A stretch of DNA of 64,000 bases from Bacillota bacterium (GTDB lineage: Bacteria > Bacillota > UBA4882 > UBA8346), in contig JAEXFN010000018.1 in assembly GCA_023400055.1 (NCBI GenBank), positions 372,001 through 436,000 of the forward strand, given 5' to 3'. Made by a program: the position numbers and the translations under genes. This document shows positions 25,511 through 34,193 of the stretch, one piece after another. Under the pieces are notes generated by a model. It ran no database searches, was not told the DNA's origin, and saw only the letters and a program-made list of their open reading frames with translations. Each line of letters starts with the position of its first letter. Within the stretch, counting starts at the first letter, position 1.

Positions 25511-26296
25511 ATGATGTTTGGGCTGGAGCGAAAATCGGAAATCATCAACATTCTGGAGCGGGCCGGGAAAGTCGATGTCAATTCCCTCGCCACAAGGTTT
25601 GACGCCTGCAAGGAAACGATCCGGCGCGATCTGCGCGAGCTGGAGAAGGAGGGCGTCATCAAGCGCACTCACGGCGGCGCAGTGCTCAACATTTCCACCC
25701 CCAAGGCGGCTCAGACCGAATTCCCGGTATCCGTCCGGGAAATCCAGCGCTACGAGGAGAAACTGACCATCTGCCAAAAGGCGGCCACGATGATCGCCGA
25801 TGGCGATACGATCTTTGTGGATAACAGCTCGACCACCATTTACCTGCTGCGCTACATTCCGAAGGATCTTCACGTCTGCATCATCACCAACTCTCTGAAG
25901 CTCCTTTTGGAGGCGGTTCAAGTCCACAATCCCAATCTGCAGTTCATCTGCCTGGGAGGGGTATTTAAGGAGAGCAACATGTCGTTCTCCGGCACCATCC
26001 CCCAAAGGGTCGCCAAGGATTACTACCCCAGCAAGGCCTTTCTGTCCTGCGCCAGCATTAATGAACAGCAGATGCTCACCGATTCCAGCGCGGCCGAGGT
26101 CGATACCAAACGGATGATGATCGAACGCTCACAAAGTGTGATTATCCTGGCCGACTATACCAAATTCCAGCGAATGGGACAGATCTTTCTGGCCGATTTC
26201 TCGGCGATCGACTATATTATCACCGATAACAAAACCGATGTATCCTCCCTGGACTATCTGAAGAAGTATGAAACGGAGCTCGTGGTGGTTAAGTAA
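25511..26296 (+). CDS. DeoR-family transcriptional regulator
   Basis: The 261-residue protein has the DeoR winged helix at residues 5-60 (ERKSEIINILERAGKVDVNS, then FDACKETIRRDLRELEKEGV and KRTHGGAV) and the DeoRC sugar-phosphate-binding domain from about 75 (MIADGDTIFVDNSSTTIYLL, NSLKLLLEAV, DYTKFQRMGQIFLADFSAID). This family responds to phosphorylated sugar intermediates and usually represses its own catabolic genes. Its gene lies inside the operon, 12 bases before the rhamnulokinase-like gene, so it is the natural candidate to bind the repeated motifs in the 23.1-23.5 kb divergent promoter region. The start at 25511 has AAAGGA upstream; an internal ATG three bases later is equally possible. 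Confidence 0.93.
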   Translation: MMFGLERKSEIINILERAGKVDVNSLATRFDACKETIRRDLRELEKEGVIKRTHGGAVLNISTPKAAQTEFPVSVREIQRYEEKLTICQKAATMIADGDTIFVDNSSTTIYLLRYIPKDLHVCIITNSLKLLLEAVQVHNPNLQFICLGGVFKESNMSFSGTIPQRVAKDYYPSKAFLSCASINEQQMLTDSSAAEVDTKRMMIERSQSVIILADYTKFQRMGQIFLADFSAIDYIITDNKTDVSSLDYLKKYETELVVVK

Positions 26297-26308
26297 AGGA
26301 GGAGCGCC

Positions 26309-27781
26309 ATGAATTGCCTGGCCTTTGATCTCGGCGGGAGCGGCGGCAAGCTTTTGTTGGGCCGTTTTGACGGCCAGCGCCTGACCCTCGAGGAAGTACA
26401 CCGCTTCGATAACAACCCCATTCCCGTCAACGGCGGCCTATACTGGGATCTGCTGAATATTTACAGTCAACTGAATCTCGGCGTGCGGAAGGCGGCCCAA
26501 CTCGCGGCGGGGCCCATTGTTTCGCTGGGACTGGATACGTTCTCCAATGATTTTGGGTTCATCGACCGCCAGGGCGAGCTGCTCACGCCGTTGCGCTGCT
26601 ACCGGGATCCGCGGACCGAAAGGCACAAGGATGCCATTTACGCCAAAATGGCTCCCGAAAAGCTTTATGAGCTCACCGGCAACCAAATCGCGCCCTTCAA
26701 CACCCTGATGCAGCTGGCCGCGATGCGCGAGGCCGGCCAGGGTTACCTTCTGGACAACGCGTACCGGCTGCTTTTCACGCCCGACCTGCTCACCCAGTTC
26801 CTGACCGGAGAAACGGTGGCGGAGTATACCATCGCCTCGGTCAGCCAGATGTTCGATTTCCGGACCGGCGCTTGGAATGAAACCATCCTGGATACCTTCC
26901 AAATTCCGCAACGGTTGTTCGGGACGCTGGTTCAACCGGGCACCACGATCGGCAGGACCCGGGAGGCCTACGGCCGCGAACTCGGCGTGACCGGTTTCGA
27001 TGTGGTCGCGGCCTGCGAGCACGACACGGCCTCGGCCTTTCTGGCCGCGGTCTCGCCAGGCGATCGGGCGATCATCAGCAGCGGCACCTGGTCGCTGGTG
27101 GGCACGGAAACCCCGGCGCCTATCATCGACCCCTCGGGTTACCGCCATAACATCGCCAACGAAGGCGGCTTGCCGGGCCGCCACCGGCTGCTCCGCAACG
27201 TGATGGGGCTCTGGATCATTCAACAGCTGCGCAGCGATTATCGCAGCCGCGGCCGGGACTACAGCTTCGCCGAGCTGGAAGCCGCCGCCGCCCAGGCGCA
27301 GCCTTTCGCGCACCGCATCGATCCCGACGATCCGCTCTTCTTCTCGCCCGAGGAGATGCCCGCCAAGATCCGCCAGAAATGTCTGGCGACCGATGGCCGG
27401 GCTCCCGAGACAATGGGCGAGACGGTCCGTTGCGCCGCCGAGAGCCTGGCCTTCAAATACCGCTGGGCCATTGAGAAAATCGAGCAACTGACGGGCAAAC
27501 CGCTGCCGGTCATCGACATCGTCGGCGGCGGCGTCAAGGACCGGCTGCTCTGCCAGTTCACGGCGGAGGCCTGCAACCGTCCGGTGCTGGCGGGACTCCC
27601 CGACGCCACCGCGGTCGGCAACATCCTGATGCAGCTCCTGGCCAACCGGGAGATCGCCTCCGTCGCGCAGGGCCAGGCGCTCATCGCCGCTTCCTTTCCG
27701 CGCACCGAGTATCTGCCGCGCCAGGCGAAGCTGTGGGAGGATAAGTATGCCGAATTTAAGGCTGTCTTCCGGCTGGATTAA
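26309..27781 (+). CDS. rhaB: FGGY-family carbohydrate kinase, rhamnulokinase-like
   Basis: The 490-residue protein is closest to L-rhamnulokinase. The N-terminus CLAFDLGGSGGKLLLGRFDG and the EEVHRFDNNPIPVNGGLYWD block follow the RhaB pattern; DTFSNDFGFID, SVSQMFDFRTGAWN, CEHDTASAF, ISSGTWSLVGTE and IDIVGGGVKDRLLCQFTA are the substrate, catalytic and ATP-binding segments. It would phosphorylate a ketose (rhamnulose or fuculose) at position 1, giving the substrate of the class II aldolase encoded upstream. Only 12 bases separate it from the regulator gene; GGAGG precedes the ATG. No rhamnose isomerase gene is in this operon, but an unusual isomerase is encoded divergently. Substrate could equally be fuculose. 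Confidence 0.85.
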   Translation: MNCLAFDLGGSGGKLLLGRFDGQRLTLEEVHRFDNNPIPVNGGLYWDLLNIYSQLNLGVRKAAQLAAGPIVSLGLDTFSNDFGFIDRQGELLTPLRCYRDPRTERHKDAIYAKMAPEKLYELTGNQIAPFNTLMQLAAMREAGQGYLLDNAYRLLFTPDLLTQFLTGETVAEYTIASVSQMFDFRTGAWNETILDTFQIPQRLFGTLVQPGTTIGRTREAYGRELGVTGFDVVAACEHDTASAFLAAVSPGDRAIISSGTWSLVGTETPAPIIDPSGYRHNIANEGGLPGRHRLLRNVMGLWIIQQLRSDYRSRGRDYSFAELEAAAAQAQPFAHRIDPDDPLFFSPEEMPAKIRQKCLATDGRAPETMGETVRCAAESLAFKYRWAIEKIEQLTGKPLPVIDIVGGGVKDRLLCQFTAEACNRPVLAGLPDATAVGNILMQLLANREIASVAQGQALIAASFPRTEYLPRQAKLWEDKYAEFKAVFRLD

Positions 27782-27808
27782 GCTGGGTTTAAGACGAGGA
27801 GCGGGCCA

Positions 27809-27889
27809 ATGAATAAAATCTCTCCAGCGGCGAGGTGCGGCGATCCCCCGGAAGGCGCGGCCGGCGCCAGAAACGCGGTCCGGCCATGA
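27809..27889 (+). CDS. Possible 26-residue leader ORF coupled to the PHP gene
   Basis: A 26-codon reading frame starts with ATG at 27809 after GAGGAG and ends with TGA at 27887-27889, overlapping the ATG of the PHP gene as ATGA. The PHP start itself has no good ribosome site, so the short frame could supply translational coupling. The peptide (MNKISPAARCGDPPEGAAGA...) has no recognised family and may only be a translated leader. Confidence 0.4.
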   Translation: MNKISPAARCGDPPEGAAGARNAVRP

Positions 27890-28731
27890 CCGGCGATCTG
27901 CACTGCCACAGCCTGTGTTCGGACGGCGGACTGAGCGTCGCCGATATTGTGCCATACGCCAAACGGATCGGCCTGGGGTATCTGGCGATCACCGACCACG
28001 ATACGCTGGCCGGGGTCGAGCCCGCTCGCGCGCTGGGGGAAGAATTGGGCGTGCGGGTCATTCCGGGGGTGGAGATCTCGACCCGCGACTACCAGCGCGA
28101 CCGCCCGGTGCATATGCTCTGCTATTTCCCGCGGGACACCGCCACGCTGCAATCCTTCCTGGACCAGACGCTCCGCTCCCGGGCCGCCACCAAACGGCAG
28201 ATGATCGCCAAGATCATGGCGCGCTATCCGGTGACCCTGGAGCATATCGAACGTTACAGCCGCCAGAGCCAGTCGATCTACGAGTCCCATATCATGCAGG
28301 CGCTGGCCGATCTGGGTTATACCAATGCGGCCATCGGGCCGCTCATGGAAGAGCTCATCTCCAGCCACGGCAGCTGTTATGTGCCCAATCGCTATCCCGA
28401 CGTCCGGGAGGCAGTGCGGCTGATCGCCGCGGTGGGCGGCATCGCGGTCATGGCCCATCCCGGCCAGTTCGATTCGACGGAGTTGCTGGAAGAGCTGGCC
28501 GCCGCGAAACTGGTCCAGGGTGTCGAAGCTAATCATCCCCGCAACGACCCGCCGACCCGGGCTAAGATCAGCGCCATCGCCGGCCGTTACGGCCTGATCC
28601 GGACCGGCGGCAGCGATTTTCACGGCCAATACGCCAAAAAGCCCTATCCCCTGGGCGCCTTCACCTGCTCCGATCCGGCCATCGCCGACCTGATCCGGCT
28701 GAGCCAGGCGCGGCCGTCCGCCGGCCGTTAA
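27886..28731 (+). CDS. PHP-domain phosphoesterase (YciV/RNase AM-like)
   Basis: The 281-residue protein carries a PHP (polymerase and histidinol phosphatase) metal-dependent phosphoesterase domain. DLHCHSLCSDG is motif 1, ITDHDTLAG motif 2, IPGVEIST supplies a Glu, VMAHPGQF a His and RTGGSDFHGQY the final Asp-His pair. This order matches stand-alone PHP proteins such as YciV, which hydrolyse 3',5'-nucleotide phosphates or degrade short RNA from the 5' end. The ATG at 27886 overlaps the stop of a small leader frame. It ends the rightward operon; a link to the sugar genes is not obvious and may be only positional. Confidence 0.87.
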   Translation: MTGDLHCHSLCSDGGLSVADIVPYAKRIGLGYLAITDHDTLAGVEPARALGEELGVRVIPGVEISTRDYQRDRPVHMLCYFPRDTATLQSFLDQTLRSRAATKRQMIAKIMARYPVTLEHIERYSRQSQSIYESHIMQALADLGYTNAAIGPLMEELISSHGSCYVPNRYPDVREAVRLIAAVGGIAVMAHPGQFDSTELLEELAAAKLVQGVEANHPRNDPPTRAKISAIAGRYGLIRTGGSDFHGQYAKKPYPLGAFTCSDPAIADLIRLSQARPSAGR

Positions 28732-28830
28732 GTCCGGCGGGCGGGCCGCCCGCCCTCCCGGCGCCGTCTCCGTCCCCGGCCGGTCAACGGCCGGCCGGAG
28801 ACGCGCCCCGGTTAGCGGAGCTTCAGGGTC

Positions 28831-29316
28831 CTAATACTCCTCGAGGTGGTAAAACTCGCCGTTCTCCACCCAGTTCTGCGGGTGCAGCATCAGTTCGACA
28901 ATGTTGTGGATCAAGAAATAATGGCGTTCCTCTTCGGCGGCCAGCTGCTTGAAGATGGTCGCCAGCTCCGGCTCGGTCGTGGCGGCGGCCTCCTTGGCAT
29001 ACAGGTCCTGGCTCTGCTTCTCCATCTCCAGCGCCTTCTGGTACAGGTTCAGCTGCGAATCGTCCACCCCGGCCGCAAAGTCATCCTTCTTAAGCTGCGC
29101 GAAGACGTTCGGTCCCGCCAAATGCGAGGCGGCCTTGGCCACCGGCAGATTGGCCTGGAGGCGCGTAAAAATCTTTTGGTGTTCGACTTCATCGTCGGCC
29201 AGCTGGGTAAAGATCGTCTTGAAACCGTCATAAACGGCATTATTGGCCAGATCGCGGTAAAATTGCTCGCCATCCTTCTCCATTTGCAGTGCGAATTGGT
29301 AATGATCCATCTTCAT
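28831..29316 (-). CDS. Ferritin-like / rubrerythrin-type diiron protein
   Basis: The 161-residue protein is an all-helical ferritin-like protein. Two sets of carboxylate-histidine motifs are visible: MEKDGEQFYRD and ADDEVEHQKIF in the first half, MEKQSQDLYAKE and AEEERHYFLIH in the second, as expected for a diiron site in a four-helix bundle. It lacks the C-terminal rubredoxin domain of classical rubrerythrin, so it resembles the YotD/erythrin-like proteins of anaerobes. A role in peroxide or iron handling is likely. AGGAGG precedes the ATG at 29316. It is monocistronic, converging with the PHP gene and divergent from a 21-bp repeat array and a small kinase gene. Confidence 0.88.
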   Translation of the reverse strand: MKMDHYQFALQMEKDGEQFYRDLANNAVYDGFKTIFTQLADDEVEHQKIFTRLQANLPVAKAASHLAGPNVFAQLKKDDFAAGVDDSQLNLYQKALEMEKQSQDLYAKEAAATTEPELATIFKQLAAEEERHYFLIHNIVELMLHPQNWVENGEFYHLEEY

Positions 29317-29667
29317 GGCCTCCTTTTTTTACTTTTATATGTCGTGCCCGGTTCCGGTAGACGCCATCGGCTACCGTTTTTATGAAAAATTTTAATATAA
29401 GATAATATTAATATGGTTAATAAAATTTGTCAACCAATAATTTGCCATTTTTAATGCGATGGCGGCCGGTTTGGCGCGGCCGGATCAAACTGCCCGCCCA
29501 AGGCGAATCTGGCCGTTTTTTTCCATCGCTCCGCTGAAACGCTCGCCCATGGCCCCCCGGACGGTTCCCGATTGGCCCGCGGCCGGCCGGTCGATGCGCA
29601 GCATCTTCCCGGTGGGTTTTGGACGCTCATCAATCGGTCGATTTTAATTATTTTAAGGTAAATCTCT
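29317..29667. other. Intergenic region upstream of the ferritin-like gene
   Basis: The first 130 bases are AT-rich and probably hold the ferritin-like promoter. About 29455-29635 is GC-rich without a supported gene. The repeat array begins near 29668. Confidence 0.35.
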
Positions 29668-30066
29668 CAAATTGGCGCCGGATTTTCGATCGCCATCGCG
29701 GATATTTTAATTTTCCATCCGGAGAAATCGATCTTCATGACCGAAATTCCTATTTTCGGACCCGATATTTTAATTCTCGAGTCCGAATATTCAATTATCC
29801 GGATCGCCCTTGCAATTTGTGGGCCGGCAATTCTATTTTGGAGCGCGGCAATTACGATTCGGATCGTGCCAATTCCATTTTGGATCATCGGAATTGCAAT
29901 TTGCGGGCCCGCAATTCTATTTAGTGGGCCCGTAAATTGAATTATCATGGGTAAAATTATCATTTTTGAAGGAAAAAATCATTTTCGGCGGTTGATTAAT
30001 CCTTCCGGCGGTTCCTTGGATGGATTCCGGCGCCAATCCAAACGAATCATTTCCGGTGGCGCGGGC
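29668..30066. repeat. Tandem array with 21-bp period, divergent intergenic region
   Basis: About 19 units of 21 bases. Clear unit starts are 29710, 29731, 29752, 29773, 29794, 29815, 29836, 29857, 29878, 29899, 29920, 29941 and 29962; the last four up to 30066 become GC-rich. Several units are strongly palindromic, for example AATTTGCGGGCCCGCAATT near 29898. The early and middle units resemble the 15.5- and 40.3-kb families (ATTATCCGGATCG at 29794). It ends directly at the TATAAT (30072-30077) in front of the small kinase gene, so it could influence that promoter. Confidence 0.85.
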
Positions 30067-30158
30067 CGTGGTATAATAAATGGGCCATTTCCCCAGACTA
30101 CCAGCGGGCGCTTTGGCGGGTATCCTATCCTGAAATGAGGATAATACGAGGACGGACG

Positions 30159-30674
30159 ATGGAGCGACAATTGTGGATATTTTTCGGCAAGGCCGGCGCC
30201 GGCAAGAATTATGCCGCCCGGATATTCGCGCTGGCGTTTAACTGGCATTTTTACGACGCGGACAGCGACTTGACCCCGGAGATGCTGGACGCCATCCGGC
30301 AACGCCGCGAGTTCTCCGATGCGATGCGCGACCGCTATTTCGCGGTGGTCCGGGCGCGGGCCCGGGAGCTGTTGGAACAGCACGGCAAAGTCGCCCTGGC
30401 CCAAGCCCTGTTCAAGAACAGGAACCGCCAGGACTTCCTCGATCAGTTCCCCTGCGCCCGGTTCATCTGGGTCGACGCGGACCGGGCCCTTCTCGAAAGC
30501 AGGGTGCTCAGGCGGGACAACGCCGTGACCCTCGAGTACGCCCGCAAGATCAACGCCTATTTCGAGATGCCCGATTTCGACTGCTACCGGGTCATCAATA
30601 ACCGCGGCGAGCAGGAGATCCTCGCCCAGGCCCTGGCGATCATGAAAGAAGCCGATCCGGCCCTGGTTTTCTGA
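30159..30674 (+). CDS. Small P-loop kinase-like protein (shikimate/gluconate kinase fold)
   Basis: The 171-residue protein has a P-loop near its N-terminus, IFFGKAGAGKNYAARIFA (loop GKAGAGKN at residues 10-17), and the size and helix pattern of small-molecule kinases such as gluconokinase or shikimate kinase. The usual Ser/Thr after the P-loop lysine is Asn. DADSDLTPEMLDAIR follows as the DxD-like substrate segment, FIWVDADRALLESRVLRRDN as the Walker-B strand and lid with arginines, and DCYRVINNRGE near the end. The ATG at 30159 has GAGGA seven bases upstream. It is monocistronic between a repeat array and a bidirectional terminator. Substrate is unknown. Confidence 0.75.
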   Translation: MERQLWIFFGKAGAGKNYAARIFALAFNWHFYDADSDLTPEMLDAIRQRREFSDAMRDRYFAVVRARARELLEQHGKVALAQALFKNRNRQDFLDQFPCARFIWVDADRALLESRVLRRDNAVTLEYARKINAYFEMPDFDCYRVINNRGEQEILAQALAIMKEADPALVF

Positions 30675-30734
30675 GAAAGTAAAGCCCGCGGCGGGCTGCC
30701 CAAAAGTGCTCGCCGGATCGACGGCAGCGCAGCC

Positions 30735-30782
30735 AAAAAGGGCCTCCGTTGCGGTTTCATCCGCAGCCGGACGGCCCTTTTT
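30735..30782. terminator. Bidirectional intrinsic terminator between converging genes
   Basis: AAAAAGGGCC at the left and GGCCCTTTTT at the right frame a longer imperfect stem (CTCCGTTGCGG / CCGCAGCCGGA) with a small loop. It serves the kinase gene on the plus strand and the lyase-like gene on the minus strand. Confidence 0.92.
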
Positions 30783-30827
30783 CATTGGAAGCTTTTGGCG
30801 CCCGCCGGGCGCGCGGCTACACTATCC

Positions 30828-32825
30828 TTATTTGGAAGGCGCGGCGTCCCGGTAGGAATACTCGCCCCGGTAATTGGAGGCGTTGTAATACGGGTACTTG
30901 GCCGGGCGGTCCACGGTTTGGCCTTCCAGGCAGTTGTCCTGGGTGTAGATGAACATCCGCTGCTCGTCCCAGACCACTAGCTCGTCGCGGCAGTCCCCGG
31001 TGAGATCGATCACCTCGGCGCAGAGTTCGGGATGGCCGTCGGCGGGGAAACGCACCACTGGTCGGTTGTGGCCGTCGATCAGCCCGCCCCGCGCCACATT
31101 GGCGTTGAGCAGGATCAGATCCCGGCCGTCGCCGGTCCAGTTCACCGGGGTGATCACATTGCCGTTGGTGCCCGGTTCGTCGGACCAGAGGAGGTCGCCG
31201 TGGCAGTCATAACAATAAATGATCCCCTGATTCCCCCAGTACGTAGTGACGCAGATCTCCAGGCCGGACAGTTCGGGCCGGTAATTGCCGACGCTGATCC
31301 GCTGCGCGTGGCCGATGATCCGTTTGACCAGGATGTTCCCCTGCAGATCGGCGAGCATGAACCCTTCCGAACCGGATGCCGTCCCGATCAGTTCCCCGCG
31401 CGCGGGGTCGAACCGGCCGATCACGATCTCATCGGTGTGGTCGGTGTGCACCGGCAGCGACCAGATCTTATGGCCGTCGGCGTCCACCAGATCGTAGCCG
31501 ATGAACATCTCCTCCCGGCCGTCGCCATTCAGATCCCTGGTATAAGGAAAATGCCCGGTATTGACCGGCGCCTCGTAGCTCCATAAGAATTGCAGCGCGC
31601 GATCGAAGACCCAGACCTTCTGGTAGCGGTCCTTGATCAGAATGTCGGTGGGCCGGCCCTGGCCCGAGAAGTCGCAGAGCTTGATGGCGTCCACGTTCAG
31701 ACGGTCGAAGGGGTAGCCCTGGCGGTTCAGCCGCGGAGTGTGGGTCCATTGCTTGACCCGCCCGGTGCGGCCGTCGAGGATCTTCAGCTTGAAGTCATGG
31801 GCCAGGATTACCTCATCGTAACCGTCGCCGTCGATGTCGTATACCTGGAACGGCAGATCCGCCGTCAGGAAGACGTGATCGGGATGGGGCTCGCCCAACT
31901 GCCAGAGGACCTTGCCGTCCAGATCGATGGCGGTCAGGCAGCTGATCTGGGCGAAGGCGTCCCGCTGGATGCGGCGCTGGCATTGGGCCAGGACGATCTG
32001 CCATTCCCCGGCGCCGCTGAGATGGCCGAAGCGGATGTTCCGGCCGGCGCCGAAATCCCGCAGGTCGATGGTTTTCCACAATAACGGCTGCGGATACTCG
32101 GCCCGTTCCGCGGCCACGTCGAGCTGGCGGGCCCGCCGCCTGCCCAGCATCTCTTGGTTGGCGGCGGCGTCGCTCTCCACCCGCACCGCGGTGAATTGGA
32201 CCGGCGCCAGGGCGGCGATGGCGATCTTGCCGCCGGCGTAAGTATCGTCCTCCGCCGCGAGTTGCTCCGCCCCGTCGATCCAGGCGGTGATGCGCCGACC
32301 TTGGCAGGCGACCTTGAATTCGTAAAATTGGTCGCCGCAATGGGCGAAGGCCTTTTCGGCCAGGACGGTGACACCCTGCGGATCGCGCTTGATCAGTTCC
32401 AGACGGCCGGCCCGGAAGCAGAGGGCGTAAAAGCAGAGGCTGTTCTGGTAGCGGAAAAGCAGCCCGGCGCAACCCTCCGATTGCAGCAGCCGCAACTGGC
32501 AGCCGACGCTGTAGTCGGTCCAGTCAGCCGCGCCCGTGGCCAGCATGATCAGGTTATCCCAACCTTCCCGCGGCGCCACCGAATATTCGATGACTTTGCG
32601 GCCCGGCCGGCCCGGGTTTTGATCCGGATCTGGCGCTTGATTCAGGATCAGCCAGGTCTTGGCGCCGCCCGATCCCATGATCGGCGTCGGGTCGTACCAC
32701 TGCCCGGCATAGCCGGGATAGGTCCGGAAATGGTATTCCCCCATGGCCCCCAGGAACGGCTCGAAGGGAAAATCCCCGGCCCGGTAACTTTGAAAATCAT
32801 CCTCAAACAACACGATTTTAGCCAT
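30828..32825 (-). CDS. Rhamnogalacturonan-lyase-like beta-propeller protein, no signal peptide
   Basis: The 665-residue protein has an N-terminal concanavalin-like region (about 1-215: LFEDDFQSYRAGDFPFEPFL, DYSVGCQLRLLQSEGCAGLL, FKVACQGRRITAWIDGAEQL) and a C-terminal FG-GAP-type propeller (about 270-665) with repeated Asp-rich blades: DIDGDGYDEVILAHD, DLNGDGREEMFIGYD, NWTGDGRDLILLNAN and DLTGDCRDELVVWDE. The end, YPYYNASNYRGEYSY, is typical of the rhamnogalacturonan lyase family 11 C-terminal region. The catalytic identity is not proven. The start at 32825 has AAGGAAGGA upstream and there is no secretion signal, so it appears cytoplasmic, which is unusual for a polysaccharide lyase. It is the last gene of the permease-YesMN-binding-protein operon. 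Confidence 0.75.
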   Translation of the reverse strand: MAKIVLFEDDFQSYRAGDFPFEPFLGAMGEYHFRTYPGYAGQWYDPTPIMGSGGAKTWLILNQAPDPDQNPGRPGRKVIEYSVAPREGWDNLIMLATGAADWTDYSVGCQLRLLQSEGCAGLLFRYQNSLCFYALCFRAGRLELIKRDPQGVTVLAEKAFAHCGDQFYEFKVACQGRRITAWIDGAEQLAAEDDTYAGGKIAIAALAPVQFTAVRVESDAAANQEMLGRRRARQLDVAAERAEYPQPLLWKTIDLRDFGAGRNIRFGHLSGAGEWQIVLAQCQRRIQRDAFAQISCLTAIDLDGKVLWQLGEPHPDHVFLTADLPFQVYDIDGDGYDEVILAHDFKLKILDGRTGRVKQWTHTPRLNRQGYPFDRLNVDAIKLCDFSGQGRPTDILIKDRYQKVWVFDRALQFLWSYEAPVNTGHFPYTRDLNGDGREEMFIGYDLVDADGHKIWSLPVHTDHTDEIVIGRFDPARGELIGTASGSEGFMLADLQGNILVKRIIGHAQRISVGNYRPELSGLEICVTTYWGNQGIIYCYDCHGDLLWSDEPGTNGNVITPVNWTGDGRDLILLNANVARGGLIDGHNRPVVRFPADGHPELCAEVIDLTGDCRDELVVWDEQRMFIYTQDNCLEGQTVDRPAKYPYYNASNYRGEYSYRDAAPSK

Positions 32826-32903
32826 AGCGCGGTCCTTCCTTATCTTGGGCATCAGCAATCGAGCCGGAAGTCCCCTTCCGGCCCGATGCTTGAATCCCGA
32901 TGA

Positions 32904-34193
32904 TCACTTCTTTTTGAAGGCTTTCTGGTATTCGGCGTTGGCCTTCTCCATGTAGGAGGCCCATTCGTTCAGGAAGCTTTCCGGGGTGCGCTTCTTGAGC
33001 AGCACTTCCTGGAAGGGCGATTCCATCCGGGTGATGACGTCGTTGTAATCGGGCAGATACTGCGGATTCTTCAGGATCGCCGAATTCTTGGCCGCGAAGA
33101 TCTGGCCCATCAGCTTCAGGTGCTGTGTTTCCGAGACCCACGCTTCCTGCAGCACGTCGCTGCGGGTCGGCATCTGGCCGATGGTCTTGTTCCAGTAGCT
33201 CTGGCTCTCGGCCGAACCCATGAAGTGGATGAACTGCCAGGTCTCCGCCGGATGCTTGCTGCCCTTGTAAATGACATAGCCCTTGATGGCGGTGATCGCG
33301 GTCCGTTTGCCGTTCTTGCCCACCGGGAAGGCCAGGGCGGCGAATTTGCCCGGCCCGAGCGTCTGGAGGTGTTCACCGTAGGAGCCGATGTTATGCATGA
33401 TCATCATGGCGATGCCGTTATCGAAGTTGTTGACCATTTCCTTGTAGCCGTTGGTGATGTCGCTCTGCGGCGTGTAATTGTCGTAGAGCGCGACGAACTT
33501 CTTCAAAAATTCCACGTGCGCCGGGTTGTTGACGGTGCAATGTCCTCGCTTGTCGAAATAGTTGGTCAGGCCGGAATAGGCGTACAACAGCATCTCCAGG
33601 TTGTTGACGCTGCCCGAGCCGCCGCGGATCGAATAGCCGTAGCGCTTCTTACTCTTGTCGGTCAGCTTGGCGACCGCCGCGAAGAATTCATCCCAGGTCT
33701 TGGGCGGATTGACCCCCGCCTCCTTGAACAGGTCGGGCCGGTACCAGAACAAATTGGCGTTGAACGAGTTGGGCAGGACATACAGCTTCCGGTCGGGGAC
33801 TAGATCGCGCAGCCCTTGAAGGTGGACCGGCACGTACTGTTTGCGATCGGCCGCCTTGTTGAAATACGAATCCAGCGGGATGATCGCCCCGTTCAGCGCG
33901 TACTCGGAGATCCAGTTGGTCGAGACCCCGCTGCAATCGGGGGTGTTATCGGCGGCGATGGCCACGTCGATCTTTTGTTTCGAGGCGTTCCAGGGCAACC
34001 CGACGTATTCGACTTCGATGGCCGGATTGGCCTTATTGAAGCGGCTGATCAATTCCTGCAGGTACGGCGTGCGGCTGGGACCGGCATTCTCATCCCAAAA
34101 GGTGATCTTCACTTTCTGGGGAGCGGCGAAGCTCACCGCCGTCGCCATCACCATGACGGCCAGACATAGTAAAGCAGTCTTCCTGAACATCAA
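32904..34193 (-). CDS. Carbohydrate ABC transporter substrate-binding protein (CUT1 family 1)
   Basis: The 429-residue protein is a large sugar-binding protein. The signal peptide is MFRKTALLCLAVMVMATAVS with cleavage near FAAP and no lipobox. The mature protein opens with KITFWDENAGPSRTPYLQEL and shows the conserved family blocks PDCSGVSTNWISEYA, NAPKTWDEFF-like (NPPKTWDEFFAAVAKLTDK), VGKNGKRTAITAIKGYVIYK and KHPAETWQFIHFMGSAESQ. GGGAGG precedes the ATG. A 21-bp tandem repeat array lies between this gene and the response regulator gene upstream. With the two permeases at 38.3-40.0 kb it forms a CUT1 importer; no ATPase is encoded nearby, so a shared MsmX-type ATPase is expected. Confidence 0.93.
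   Translation of the reverse strand: MMFRKTALLCLAVMVMATAVSFAAPQKVKITFWDENAGPSRTPYLQELISRFNKANPAIEVEYVGLPWNASKQKIDVAIAADNTPDCSGVSTNWISEYALNGAIIPLDSYFNKAADRKQYVPVHLQGLRDLVPDRKLYVLPNSFNANLFWYRPDLFKEAGVNPPKTWDEFFAAVAKLTDKSKKRYGYSIRGGSGSVNNLEMLLYAYSGLTNYFDKRGHCTVNNPAHVEFLKKFVALYDNYTPQSDITNGYKEMVNNFDNGIAMMIMHNIGSYGEHLQTLGPGKFAALAFPVGKNGKRTAITAIKGYVIYKGSKHPAETWQFIHFMGSAESQSYWNKTIGQMPTRSDVLQEAWVSETQHLKLMGQIFAAKNSAILKNPQYLPDYNDVITRMESPFQEVLLKKRTPESFLNEWASYMEKANAEYQKAFKKK

Noticed and set aside
26438..27955. 505-residue antisense frame opposite the rhamnulokinase-like gene
   Set aside because: Shadow of a convincing FGGY kinase; no ribosome site or family match.
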